Under the pieces are notes generated by a model, which ran no database searches, was not told the DNA's origin, and saw nothing but the letters and a program-made list of their open reading frames with translations. Source: Chaenocephalus aceratus (lineage: Eukaryota; Chordata; Actinopteri; Perciformes; Channichthyidae). Taken from it: 64,000 nucleotides of DNA. The stretch lies in NCBI GenBank assembly GCA_023974075.1, contig JAMFTG010000759.1, positions 31,691 to 95,690 on the forward strand, written 5' to 3'. Positions 10,590-21,230 of this stretch are shown in pieces; the stretch's first letter is position 1; every line of letters starts with the position of its first letter. A program made the translations under genes and the position numbers.

Positions 10590-12448
10590 ATGTCAGTGAG
10601 TGGTAGAAATATCCGGTTTATTTCCTGGAAAGTTAAAGGAATGAACAATATCACTAAAGCCAACAAGGTAATTTCACATTTGCAACACCTTAGAGGAGAC
10701 GTCCGCTTTTTACAAGAGACACACCTCCGTACGGCGGAAATGTCTCGCGTCAAGAGGCCATGGATGGGTCACTTGTTTCATTCAAGGTTTTCCGAGAGGG
10801 CTAGAGGGGCAGGTATCATTATACATAGGAATATTGCCTTTGAACTAAACACTACTATATCTGATCGGAACGGCCGGTACGTTATAGTATCTGGCAAATT
10901 ACAAAATACTCCTGTGGTCCTGACCTCGCGATATCCTCCGAATTTGGACGTTGACAAAATCATATCCAAATTCTTTACTTCTATACCTAATCTCAATGAG
11001 CATCAAATTATAATTGGAGGTGACTTTAATCTGGTCCAGGATATAGAGCTTGGTAGATCGTCCACTAAGCAGTCTACTCTATCTAAATCGACCAAAGTCT
11101 TACAATTTCACGCCAACCAGCTGGGCTTGAGGGACCCGTGGAGGACTACGTTTCCTTCCAGTAAAGTTTTCTCTTTCTTTTCACATGTCCACCACACTTA
11201 CTCATGGATAGACTTCTTCTTACTTGACGATAAACTATTACATAACGTTCTTTCCTGTGAATACCATAGCATAGTTATCTCCGACCATGCACCCACTTCT
11301 GTAGAAATACATTTTCCCCATGGTAGTCCACCCTCTAAATTCTGGAGATTTAGCCCTCATTTACTGTCCGAACCCAAATGTAAGGCTTTTGTTGCAACAC
11401 AAATCACGTTTTTCTTTGAGATAAACGACACTCTGAATATTGGTAGTGATATACTCTGGGAGTCCTTTAAAGCTTTTCTTCGTGGGCAGATCATTTCTTT
11501 TGTCTCACATTTCAGGAAATTGGAGCAATCCAAATTGACAGAAATTTCAGCTGATATCCGAAATTTAGACAGCCAATACTCGGTTAATTCCACCTATATT
11601 TTGTATAAAAAACGGCTTCAGCTTCAATCTCAATATGATCTGTTATCAACTGGTAAGATCGAGAGGCAATTTCTGCGAACCAAGCAACAATTTTTTGAGC
11701 AGGGAGATAAGGCAGGCAAACTGCTCGCATATCAGTCGCGAGTGGCCGGTGCCTCCAGGTTGATCCCTAGAGTGAAGTCGCCAACAGGTGATATTACAAC
11801 AGACCCTGCTGAAATCAGTAATATCTTCTCAGACTACTCTTCTGAAGTATACACCTCAGTGTCTTCTCCACAGGATTGGAACAACCCTAACTCCTTAGAC
11901 ACTCAAGCTTTTCCCCAAGTTGATGGAAGAGGTGCTGGTGATCTGGGAGCTCCGTTAACCATTTCTGAAGTAACAGAGGCTATCAAGTCTTTACAGAGCG
12001 GTAAATCGCCTGGTCCTGATGGCTACTCCACAGAGTTTTTTAAAACGTTTTGTTCTGTACTTGCCCCGATCCTGGTGAGAGTATTCAATGATGCCTTTCT
12101 GAAAGGCAAGTTACCACCTACCTTAGGTCTGAGGCATCAATCACTCTATTGTTGAAGAAAGATAAGGACCCACTCTTGTGTGGCAGTTATCCCTTTTAAA
12201 CGTCGTCGAGCCTCTAGCCTTATGGCTTCGTAGTGAGGAAGGATTTAGGGGCATCACGCGCTTCGGTTTTTTGCATAAGCTCTCTTTGTATGCAGATGAC
12301 CTTTTACTGTACATTTCCAGCCCATCGTCCTCCCTTCCTATAATTCTAAGCATTTTAGAGCAATTTAAGAAGCTATCTGGCTACAAACTCAACCTCCAGA
12401 AAAGCGAATATTTCCCTGTTAACACCCTCGCTGAAAAACTTCCCCAAG
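10590..12448 (+). pseudogene. L1/Tx1-type ORF2: endonuclease plus partial RT
   Basis: Open for 521 codons from MSVSGRNIRF. The endonuclease part shows ISWKVKGMNN, FLQETHLR (catalytic Glu), GGDFNLVQD and ISDHAPTSVE. The first box usually has Asn where this copy has Lys (SWKVKG), which would harm metal binding. The RT begins with SLQSGKSPGPDGYSTEFFK at about 11990. The frame is lost after 12120, and the sequence then jumps from the first RT block to HKLSLYADDLLLYISS near 12275, so roughly 0.6 kb of RT fingers and palm is deleted although the YADD box survives. It ends at a solo LTR after LNLQKSEYFPV. The protein would have cleaved target DNA and reverse-transcribed the element. Confidence 0.8.
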
Positions 12449-12453
12449 CTCTC

Positions 12454-12825
12454 TGTCACGATCTGTCTGTGTTGTGTTTTGTCTTGTCTTTTTCTGTCTT
12501 TGGTTTCATGTTTTATTTTTGAAAAGTGTTCACCCCCTGTCTTGCCTGTTGCTGTCTGTCTGTTTTCCCTCCTACCTGAATACCCGATTGTGTTCACCTG
12601 GTGCCCCTGTGTTTTCTCCTCCCTCCTCACCTGTGTCTTGTTTGTGTGATTAGTCTTGTGTGTATTTAAGTTCTGGTTTTTCTGTCTTTCATTGTTGGTT
12701 CATTGTTTGTCGTTGATTGTGTTCATGAGGTAGTGTTCTGTTTTGTTCCTTAAAAACCTTGAAATAAAGGTATTTTTTCCTGTTTATTCTGCATTTGGGT
12801 CCTGCCTGCTTCACTCACCCTAACA
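12454..12825. mobile_element. Solo LTR, 372 bp, inserted in L1 ORF2
   Basis: Begins TGTCACGATC and ends CCCTAACA, with the 5-bp duplication CTCTC on both sides (12449-12453 and 12826-12830). Removing it rejoins the LINE reading frame cleanly (LPQAL to FPFKKV). A TATTTAAG box (about 12664) and GAAATAAAG polyadenylation-type signal (about 12760) suggest the LTR points in the plus direction. It is unrelated by eye to the LTRs at 50270 and 62457. A 5-bp duplication suits Ty3/gypsy; the internal region was presumably lost by LTR-LTR recombination. Confidence 0.85.
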
Positions 12826-12830
12826 CTCTC

Positions 12831-13037
12831 TTTCCTTTTAAGAAGGTTTCAGATGGATTCAAATACCTGGGTATCCATATTATTAACTTGTTTACAGAGC
12901 TTTTTGCCAAGAACCTTAGTCCATTAGTAGAGCGCTTCAAAGCAGACTTAGCTAGATGGTCCTCCTACTTCTTACTTGCTACCCTTTTCCCTCAACCTAC
13001 CCTAAGGGAGTGCATGTATGTAGACACGTTAGTTTAG
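12831..13037 (+). pseudogene. L1/Tx1-type ORF2, RT continuation after the solo LTR
   Basis: Reads FPFKKVSDGFKYLGIHI, then NLSPLVERFKADLARW, the block that follows the YADD motif in L1-group RTs, and stops near 13037. Only a short piece remains before unrelated sequence begins. Confidence 0.7.
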
Positions 13038-13059
13038 CTGCTATAGGCTTGGACTGTTG

Positions 13060-13501
13060 GGGGGGGGGCACCTTACTCCATCTTTCTGTCTGTCTGTACC
13101 TGTGTACTCATGTTCCGATTAACCCAGCTTCCCCCAAATCTCTTTTTTGTGTCCATATATACGCCGGGATCTTGAGTCGAGGCTAATCCCGTTGCTGTGG
13201 TCGTGTGTCCTGGATCCTCTATCCTGAGTACTGGATCTGAGTCCTGGACTTTGAGTCGTGGCTGAACCAGTCTCTGCGGTCCTGCCAGACTCTCACCATA
13301 CTACTTCCCTGATGGCTCCCACAAGATTGCAGACATCCTCGTGGATTCATCTTCTTATTATAGACACATGCATTTCAAAACATTTGGACTACCTATGTTG
13401 TAAATGTATTATCTTTTCAATTTACACACGGCATCTATTGCACGTCTGTCCGTCCTGGGAGAGGGATCCCTCCTCTGTTGCTCTCCCTGAGGTTTCTCCC
13501 A
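13060..13501 (+). mobile_element. LINE 3' UTR fragment, same family as the inner LINE at 1018-4982
   Basis: Sequence from about 13090 to 13501 is closely similar to the reverse complement of about 1205-1545, for example CCGATTAACCCAGCTTCCCC at 13116 and GAGAGGGATCCCTCCTCTGT at 13460. It lacks both the ORF2 end and the tail, so it is a truncated piece lying between the L1 relic and the gypsy LTR. Confidence 0.7.
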
Positions 13502-13678
13502 TGTTAAGGCTGTGGTGTTAGCTGTTATGCTTTTATTGTGATAGAGCTAACAGGATGTATGAGACCGGATGTGGACACGACTGGTGATGCTACTACGAAA
13601 TGACATGGAAAGTACAAGCCTGAATAAAGTAACCACCATGCTCTAAACCGTCTGTATTACTTTACGCTTACCACGACA
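13502..13678 (+). mobile_element. Truncated 5' LTR of gypsy element A
   Basis: 177 bp ending in ...CCACGACA immediately before a primer-binding-like TGG, at the position expected of a 5' LTR in front of gag. A GAATAAAG signal lies at about 13622. The 5' portion of the LTR is missing. Confidence 0.6.
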
Positions 13679-13696
13679 TGGTGTCAGAACGTGGGC
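13679..13696 (+). other. Primer-binding site of gypsy element A
   Basis: TGGTGTCAGAACGTGGGC directly follows the LTR end; it starts with TGG, as a site pairing with a tRNA CCA end must. The tRNA was not identified. Confidence 0.55.
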
Positions 13697-13762
13697 AGCG
13701 GTAAAGAGCTAGGTTGAAGTTGGAAAGAGAGTTGTGGAAAGTTAACGTCTGCAAGCGGCGAG

Positions 13763-14707
13763 ATGTTAGACGACGACGGAGCTGCAGCCGCACCGGCTGC
13801 ACAGCCTCCACAACCTCCCCAGCTACAGGCTAATGCTAACGCTCCTCCGAGCGCTACGTTCACCATCCAACCACCTGAAGCATTCGACTTTACAAAGCCT
13901 CAGGACTGGGAGCGATGGATACGTAGGTTCGAGAGATTCAGACTGGCCAGCAACCTCCATCTTAGCACAGAAGCTAACCAGGTGAACACGCTGATCTACT
14001 GCATGGGGGATGAAGCAGACGACATCCTACGGGGTCATGATTTATCCGACGCACAGAGACAGCAGTACACTTCGGTAAAAGCCACACTTGAAACGTACTT
14101 TGTGCCTAGAAAGAATGTGATATATGAGAGGGCAAGATTCAATCAGAGAGTGCAGCAACCAAACGAGGCTGGAGACGCTTTCATTACTGCATTGTATGCC
14201 CTAGCAGAAAACTGCAAATACGGAGCACTCCGCGACGAGTTAATAAGAGACCGGCTCGTAGTGGAGTTGAGAGACACCAGTCTAGCTGAGAGGATGCCGT
14301 TAGACAAGGATTTGACGCTCGAAAAAGCAGTCAATATGGCCAGACAGTCCGAAATGATTAAAAGGCAGCAAACAGACCTCAGAGGAGGGGGTAGAATAGA
14401 CATTGATGCAGTAACAAAAGGCAGAAGACAAAACCCATTCACCCCAAAGTCCCCTCATCAACCAATGCACCCATCAACAAAACCACAGCCATCATCTGAT
14501 CGCCGGTCATGCTCCAGATGTGGAAAGTCCCCTGGTCATGCAAATGCACAGTGCCCAGCCAGAGAGGTGGCATGTCATGCATGTGGAAAGAGAGGTCATT
14601 ACAGTAGAGTATGTAAATCTACCAAAGCAGTACATGCGGTAGAAACAGAAAGTTGCTATGATGATGATGACACTCCCTTGTTCCTAGGCTCAGTAGATGC
14701 AGGTTGA
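13763..14707 (+). CDS. Gypsy element A Gag (capsid-nucleocapsid)
   Basis: Intact 314-codon frame. Alanine/proline-rich start, then a retrotransposon Gag core (FTKPQDWERWIRRFERF, DEADDIL, RARFNQRVQQ) and two zinc knuckles near the C-terminus: CSRCGKSPGHANAQC and CHACGKRGHYSRVC. Gag assembles the intracellular particle and binds the RNA genome. It ends at a TGA (14705-14707) after which pol continues in the same frame, so the stop may be a single nonsense change in a former Gag-Pol fusion rather than a natural end. Family: Ty3/gypsy, closer to the K02A2.6-type group than to chromoviruses. Confidence 0.8.
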   Translation: MLDDDGAAAAPAAQPPQPPQLQANANAPPSATFTIQPPEAFDFTKPQDWERWIRRFERFRLASNLHLSTEANQVNTLIYCMGDEADDILRGHDLSDAQRQQYTSVKATLETYFVPRKNVIYERARFNQRVQQPNEAGDAFITALYALAENCKYGALRDELIRDRLVVELRDTSLAERMPLDKDLTLEKAVNMARQSEMIKRQQTDLRGGGRIDIDAVTKGRRQNPFTPKSPHQPMHPSTKPQPSSDRRSCSRCGKSPGHANAQCPAREVACHACGKRGHYSRVCKSTKAVHAVETESCYDDDDTPLFLGSVDAG

Positions 14708-15628
14708 GACCCATGGTATGCTGATTTGACTATAAGGGACCATAAGGTCAGGCTTAAGATAGACACAGGAGCTGATGTCTCAGGTATTCCAGCCCAGACC
14801 TACTATGCCATTGCTGAGAGCAACACACAGTTAGCTAAGCCTGACAGACCACTATTTGGCCCAGGTCGCATGCTTCTATCTGTTTTAGGCAGATACAGAG
14901 AGTCACTATGCAAAGGAGAGCAGGTGATACAGGAGGATGTTTACGTTGTCAATGACTTAAGCGTAGCCTTGTTAAGCAGACCAGCAAGTGTAAAGCTTAA
15001 ACTAGTCTACAGAGCAGACAGCATAGAGAAGTCAGAGATGGAAGAGTCCTACCCAAAGTTGTGTCAGGGTTTAGGTATGATGCAGCAGCCATACACTATT
15101 AAACTCAGGCCAGACGCTATTCCCTATTCCCTGGCCACACCTAGACGGGTCCCCATCCCTCTACTCCACAAAGTGAAAGAGGAGCTCAAAAAAATGGAGG
15201 ACATTGGTGTCATCTCCAGAGTTGAAGAGCCGACCGACTGGTGTTCGGGCATGGTTCCGGTGCCTACAAAGACTGGCTCAGTGCGCATCTGCGTCGACCT
15301 CAACGAAGCAGTTCGCAGAGAGGAATACATATTGCCTTCAGTTGAGCAGACAATTGGATCTCTCGCAGGAGCCCAGATCTTCAGCAAGTTAGATGCCAAC
15401 AGAGGGTTTTGGCAGGTTCCATTCCATTCCGAGTCGGTACTGTACACAACGTTCATAACTCCCTTTGGGCGCTTTTACTTTAACAGACTGCCCTTCGGCA
15501 TAGCGTCAGCCCCAGAACATTTTCAGCGGCGCATGTCAATGATTATCGACGGGCTGCAGGGGGTTGTATGTCACATGAATGATGTCCTCATCTGGGGGAG
15601 AGATCAACAGCAGCACGACAGCCGCTGA
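14708..15628 (+). pseudogene. Gypsy element A Pol: protease and reverse transcriptase
   Basis: In frame with gag past one TGA. Protease: RLKIDTGADVSGIP (catalytic Asp in DTGA) near 14755. RT from about 15130: VISRVEEPTDWCSGMV, RICVDLNEAV, FSKLDANRGFWQV (first catalytic Asp), FNRLPFGIASAPEHFQ. The active-site box reads CHMNDVLIWG, where members of this family have two adjacent aspartates; one is replaced by Asn, which should abolish polymerisation. The frame stops at 15626-15628. The RT thumb is missing: the next in-register residues (PLRDLLSKK) start at about 15621, so a deletion joined them across a short CAGC homology. Confidence 0.8.
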
Positions 15629-15983
15629 GAGACCTTCTCTCAAAGAAGTATCAGTGGGTCTGGGGCTGTGCACAACAGAAAGCGTTTGACCAGCTGAACA
15701 ATGATCTCACATCACCTCCAGTGCTGACACTCTACGACCCCAACAAAGAGCTGAAACTGTCTGCGGATGCCTCTTCCTACGGACTGGGTGCGGTCCTCCT
15801 ACAGAAGGAGGGAGAGCAGTGGAAACCAGTCGTGTACGCATCGCGCTCTATGACAGAGACAGAACAGAGGTACGCCCAGGTGGAGAAGGAGACGCTAGGA
15901 TTGACATGGGGGTGCGAGCGTTTTATTGACTTCCTAATTGGGAGACATTTTGCCATGGAAACTGACCACAAGCCACTTGTCAG
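15629..15983 (+). pseudogene. Gypsy element A Pol: RNase H
   Basis: Reads AFDQLNNDLTSPPVL, LSADASSYGLGAVLLQ (Asp of the RNase H active site), YASRSMTETEQRYAQVEKE (Glu) and METDHKPLVS (Asp), then is cut by a hAT transposon at 15984. RNase H would remove the RNA template during reverse transcription. Confidence 0.8.
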
Positions 15984-18900
15984 TAGGGTTGGGTATCGTT
16001 TGAATTTCCACGATTCCGATTCCGATTCTACTTTTCGATTCCGGTTCTTAACGGTTCTCAATTCCGATTCTTTGAGGGGCAGGGTAAAAAAATTATACAT
16101 GCTTCTTCCACCAAAAAAAATACATTTATTCGAGAAACTTTTACACAGGTTAGTTTACAGTAATATTCACATTAATCAGTCTGTTTATGGTCACTGCTAT
16201 GTAACTGTAACCTGAGAACCACTGAAGCTACAACAGTGCAACAGTCCAACTTTTTAAGAACAGTTCTTGTTGAGAAAAACAAGCATATCTGCCTTCTCAA
16301 GGCATACTGGGAAGAAATGTTTGAATATTTTCAAGTAAAATGCTTCAATCTGGTGCACTTTAAGCAGAATTACTAGAGACTAGTACAACTCTAAACACCC
16401 ATATGAAAAAGATCGGTTTACATTTTATTAATTAAATAAGTATGTGAGCATAACCATTAACCTACCATAGCCAATAACAAATACATGTAACGTATTTTAT
16501 TTTTGTTCATATCTTATTTTACTATTTTTGTATGCATATTTTTATATCTCTCCAGTTTAAAACGATATGTCTGGTTTATTGTCCTATAGTATACATTGGA
16601 ATGATTTCAAACCTGTTTTATCCCAATATAAAGGAGTGCCTTGGAAATATGTGTTTACATAAATTGTGATCAAAACGTTTGAGACCCACTGAGATAACTT
16701 AGACTAAAGTGAACTATCTAAACACTCAGAGTCCTTTACCTCACTGAGCTGTAGTTATCAGCCTCTCAGTCTGACTGGAGAGGACTCTCCCTCCACATCA
16801 TTGTAGAAACATCTTCTTCTTCCGTTAGAGCAGCTAGTACCAGATGCTAATAACAGCAGTGCCCTCCCTTTCTCCCTCGCTCACTCGCACTTTGGCTGTG
16901 AGCTGCGGTTGCCAGATAAGCCAACATCCCCCATTTTCATCACTTACAGCGCCCATCGTACAGGGGAAATGAAAATTGTAACCGGGATGAAAAAGGTGTT
17001 ACATTTACTTAATTAGTGCGAATGCTGTTTACAGCATTCCACTATAGTACTTCAAAACTTTATTAGTGCGAATGCTGTTTACAGCATTCCACTATAGTAC
17101 TTCAAAACTTTATTCTTCCCCTTATTATTTCAGCCAATACTTTGGCTCTCCATAACTTCAGCTTATTTTCAGCTACAGAAACCATTCAAATATTAAACTA
17201 TTCAGCCTGTTCAGGAATCGATGGGAAACCTTCAACTTTTTCAAAATATTTCATACTTTTTGAAATATTCAGCTTTTTAAACTTTTTTTTTTACATTGAA
17301 GTCAATGGGAGATGCCTTCAAATCCTGTTTTCCTACACTTTGCGCCAAATGCATCTCCTTCCACATAATTTCAGCCAGACCCTTCATTCCAACTTTCAAA
17401 TGACCACAAGACCTTCAGCTATTCAAACTTGACTTTTACTTTTGATATCTTTTAAACATTCTGAGATATTGAATTTAGTTTGGAGCTTGGTAGAGAGACC
17501 TTTTTCAGATTTTTACATTAGAGTGGATGGGAGCAGCTCGTTAACTCTAGAGTGCTTTGATCTCAAAACAGAGTGCAGGACAGCTCAAAATCCTCCCCCA
17601 AAAATGTTTTAAACTTGCCATACTTCCCAAACCCGACACTCCTCAGACATATTTTTTCATGGAAAACGTAGGAAAACCTCTCCTAGGTTGGAAAATAAAA
17701 ATAAAATAAGAAAAAATATTAGACAAAATGCCTCTTGAGGGCATGAAGTGACAACAACGTTCAACATTCCTCCATTGAAGCCCATTGTAATTTCAGGCAG
17801 ATATTTCCTCACGGTAGCAGCCGCACACCTTTAGTTACACTGCCAAAAAGGCCACATTATTAACCCGGAACTACACAAAAATTACACTTCAGATACTCAA
17901 CTTCGTTGACATGCTTCACGTTTTGAAATTTCACAGATATCTGTTACGGTTCTTCCACAAAACGTTCACATGTAAGAGGTTCATCTCTCATTCAGAACAA
18001 TTAAGCCTTTGAAGTCTAGGCACCTCGTTAGCTCAACTATAAACACCTGTGTAATGGAACACGATGATGTCATCACTCCAACTGACATGCAGCAGACTTC
18101 AATAGTCCAGCTGTGAAGACATCTTCGGGACAGTTTTGAGATTTCTTCAAATGCCGTTGCCATGGCAACACAATGTCCGCCTTGAAACACGGTTTTCTCA
18201 TAGCTTCAGTGAAAATACTCGAAATGGCCCAAATCTTCACAGGTTTGATAACGATGCAGCCATAAATGCATCTAAGCGTAGTATCATCAAATGCCGTTGC
18301 CATGGCGACAGATCCTTCACCATCAAATTAGTTCAAAAGTTTGCAGTTCAAATATTCTTCTGCTTTCCCAAGCCTTTTTACATTCTTTTCTCATCTTAAT
18401 ACAAATTAATTCACTACTACTTGTATCTGATATTTAACTCCTTCAGGCTATTTTCAGCTTCAGAAAACTATTACATTATTCAGCTATTTCAGGACATCAA
18501 GGCTATACATGTTGTTGTTTATACCTTTTTTAAACCTTTTCTTTGAAATATTAAGCATTTTCTGCATTTTTTTTGCTAAAAGCAGCTACTATTCAGCTAA
18601 TAACACATTCAGCATTTTCTGCATTTTCAGCTAAATTCAGCCATAAATGTTCACAGTTTACAGCATTCGCACGCATTTTCTGCAGGAAATGCATTTTCTA
18701 GTTATGAATGTTGTTACATCAAGGCCGAAAATTAGGATGAGCACCAACGGTCAAAACATTTTTTTTTTCTCCCAGAGCTGCCAGTGCAGCGCCTCCACAG
18801 AACTGGCGCCCTAGGCGAACATCTATAATGCCAGTGCGACGGGCCGGCCCTGGTCTCAGGTTACGCTGTAGGAAGTGTAGGTACAACGCTACATTTCCCG

Positions 18901-19058
18901 CCCCGCTGCAGTCATACAGTAGGCTACGGAGAGCGGCGAGAAACATTTCCTCAGGCATCGAAAAGCGGAACCGAAATTCACATTTCTAAATGATGCCGTT
19001 GGAATCGAAATGTTGGAACCGGTTCTGAACCGGAACCGGTTCTCGGTACCCAACCCTA
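15984..19058. mobile_element. hAT transposon A, non-autonomous, 3.1 kb, in gypsy pol
   Basis: Termini TAGGGTTGGGTA and TACCCAACCCTA, flanked by the perfect 8-bp duplication CTTGTCAG (15976-15983 and 19059-19066). An 8-bp duplication plus this TIR fits hAT. Subterminal sequence is rich in CGATTCCGATTC and GGAACCGGTTC strings at both ends. No transposase frame is recognisable. A second element appears nested at about 17012-18701, and segment 16340-16802 is shared in inverse orientation with hAT B. Confidence 0.85.
17012..18701 (+). mobile_element. Possible Helitron-like non-autonomous element inside hAT A
   Basis: The right end has a 20-bp near-perfect hairpin at 18673-18692 (GCATTTTCTGCAGGAAATGC) followed 6 bp later by CTAG and then T, the Helitron 3' pattern (hairpin, CTRR, insertion before T). 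The left end is a 50-bp tandem duplication (17012-17061, 17062-17111) holding a GAATGCTGTTTACAGCATTC near-palindrome. The inside is AT-rich with many CAGCTA/TTCAGC strings and no ORF. The 5' TC end is not certain. Confidence 0.45.
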
Positions 19059-19066
19059 CTTGTCAG

Positions 19067-19973
19067 CCTGCTAGGTCACCAGGCACTAACTGAGCTTCCT
19101 CCCAGGATCCAGCGGTTTCGACTCAGACTCATGAGGTACAGTTACACAATCTCACGCACACCTGGCAAAGCTCTGTTTACAGCCGACACTCTCTCACGCT
19201 CACCTGTCAGTCAAAACTCAAGTTCAAAACTGACAGACAACGACTTAATGGAAGACACAAACATCTATGTGGATGAAATCATCAATAGCATGCCCGCCAG
19301 CTCAACATACATGGCACAACTGAGAGAGCGACTGCAGGAAGACAGTGCTTGCTCGGAGGTCATGTCACACTGTCAGAGAGGATGGCCTGACCGCAGCCAG
19401 CTCACAGGTCCAGTTAAAGCTTATTGGCCTGATAGAGCTGTACTTACTGTACATAATGGACTCCTGCTCATGGGCTCCAGACTAGTCATTCCCACAGCGA
19501 TGTGCAACACTGTCCTCGATGCACTACACGAGGGACATCAGGGGATGACCAGGTGCAGAGAGCGGGCCAGAGAGACTGTATGGTGGCCTGGCTTGAGCGG
19601 CCAACTAAAAGAGCTGGTGAGAAATTGCAAAACATGCATCAAAGAGCGTGGCAATCCTGTGGAGCCATTAATGTCCAGTGAGCTCCCAGAGAGACCATGG
19701 CAAAAAGTAGGTTCTGATTTATTCACACTCAACCATGATAACTACCTATTAATAGTGGACTCTAGGTATGTAGAGATTGCCAAACTAACTCCCACACGAT
19801 CTCAGGATGTCATTGTGCATCTCAAATCAATATTCTCTAGACATGGGGTCCCAGAGAAATTTTTTAGTGACAATGGCCCCCAGTACTCCAGTCAACAGTT
19901 CAAGGACTTTGCAGTAGCCTACGGGTTCAAACATGTCACTAGTAGCCTTAGGTTCGCTCAGAGTAACGGGGAG
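19067..19973 (+). pseudogene. Gypsy element A Pol: RNase H end and integrase, first part
   Basis: Pol resumes after hAT A with residues following the RNase H domain (RYSYTISRTPGKALFTADTL), then the integrase: an HHCC zinc module (HEGHQGMTRCRERA near 19530 and CKTC near 19630) and the catalytic core with VGSDLF (first Asp) and FSDNGPQYSSQQFKDF (second Asp). It is cut at 19974 just before the catalytic Glu by hAT B. Integrase inserts the cDNA into the genome. Confidence 0.8.
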
Positions 19974-20432
19974 CAGGGGCGGCGCCAGGGGGGAGCTAGG
20001 GGGTGCTTCACCCCCTAAGCACCCCCAAGAAATATGTTTTCTTTTTTTTTTTTCGAAAATTATTATTATTTTTATTAAATTAAATCAGAACAATTATTGA
20101 TTACATCAATGCAAATGTGAAACAAATAAATGTTTGACCAAAAACATAAAGCCAACATAGGTGATATGATTAGGCCAATGGCCAGCACCCATTCGATGTT
20201 TGACCTACCCATAGGCTAAATTACTTTGTGACACTTGAGTGACTTCCTGTTAGCTGGAGCCCCAAATGATTTGCTAACAGCAAAGTGACAAATGGATCGT
20301 TTTTTAGTCCTTACACGTCCACATGTGGACACTCAATCAAAACCACCTGAAAGCGAGAGGGATTCTGCACATAATAGGCCTCGTGAGTACAAATAGCTTA
20401 CTTCTGGGTCTCTGTGTTTCATTCAAGCTCTG

Positions 20433-20498
<66 letters not shown>

Positions 20499-21222
20499 CA
20501 CGAGCCATTTTGTGTGCGTGCGCAAGCGAGCGAGAGAGAGAGCTCGTGCACCGGTGGGTATCTACCGGAGATCGTTGTGGTTAGCATCTCGTGCTAGCTA
20601 GCCAAGCTAACGGATATAAGGAGCTTTTTCAACAACAAGGTGGAGGGAGAACTCTCTCCTGTCAGACTGAGAGTCTCAGAAAACCTCAGCTCAGGTGAAG
20701 TAAAGGACTCTCAGTGTTTAGATAGTTAACTTTAGTCGAGTTATCTCAGTGGGTCTCAAACGGTTTGTTTTAAAAGGGGAGTGATTTGTAAAATATCTCT
20801 AAAGAAATAGAAAATCTGTTTACAGTTCTGTTTTATATGTATGTTGAGAGATACTGTATATCCATAGATCTCTTCATTTTGGCTCTCAAAGTGCACCAGA
20901 TTGATGCTTTTAACTTCAATATTTAAAAAAGAATCTCCCCCGGGACCCCACTAGAGGAGGTGAGGACCCTCCTAGAGGAGGTGAGGTCCACTCCCCACTT
21001 GTAAAAATAGCACTTTACCCCTGCTTACACCTATATGCCGTGAGCTGATTACCGAGCCTTCATTGTAACAGTCGCGGGTACACTGTGTGGGGAGTGTTGC
21101 AGTAGCAAATTAAACTGTAGTGCTGGTGTATTAATGGGAAACCCTTAATGTTTGAGCACCCTCTATGAAACGTCAAGCTACCCCACAGCACCCCCTAGAG
21201 AATATGTCTGGTGCTGTCACTG
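19974..21222. mobile_element. hAT transposon B, 1.25 kb, in gypsy integrase
   Basis: Left terminus CAGGGGCGGCGCCAGG, right terminus (reverse complement) CAGTGACAGCACCAGAC, an imperfect 16-bp TIR, flanked by the perfect 8-bp duplication ACGGGGAG (19966-19973 and 21223-21230). No transposase. It contains a (GT)n tract, and 20640-20915 is highly similar to the reverse complement of 16340-16802 in hAT A. Confidence 0.8.
20436..20497. repeat. (TG)n microsatellite in hAT B
   Basis: About 31 TG units. Confidence 0.95.
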
Positions 21223-21230
21223 ACGGGGAG

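Larger units (their letters stand above)
9010..13039 (+). mobile_element. Tx1/L1-type LINE, broken and internally deleted
   Basis: A plus-strand LINE with the two-ORF plan of the L1/Tx1 group: ORF1 relic at 9156-9977, a 0.6-kb inter-ORF region holding a (TG)n tract, and ORF2 from 10590. ORF2 has lost the core of the RT (deletion near 12190) and is interrupted by a solo LTR at 12454-12825. The right edge is ragged: L1-like coding stops near 13020, a G-run follows, and then a fragment of another LINE's 3' UTR begins. Ends and target duplication were not found. Confidence 0.8.
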
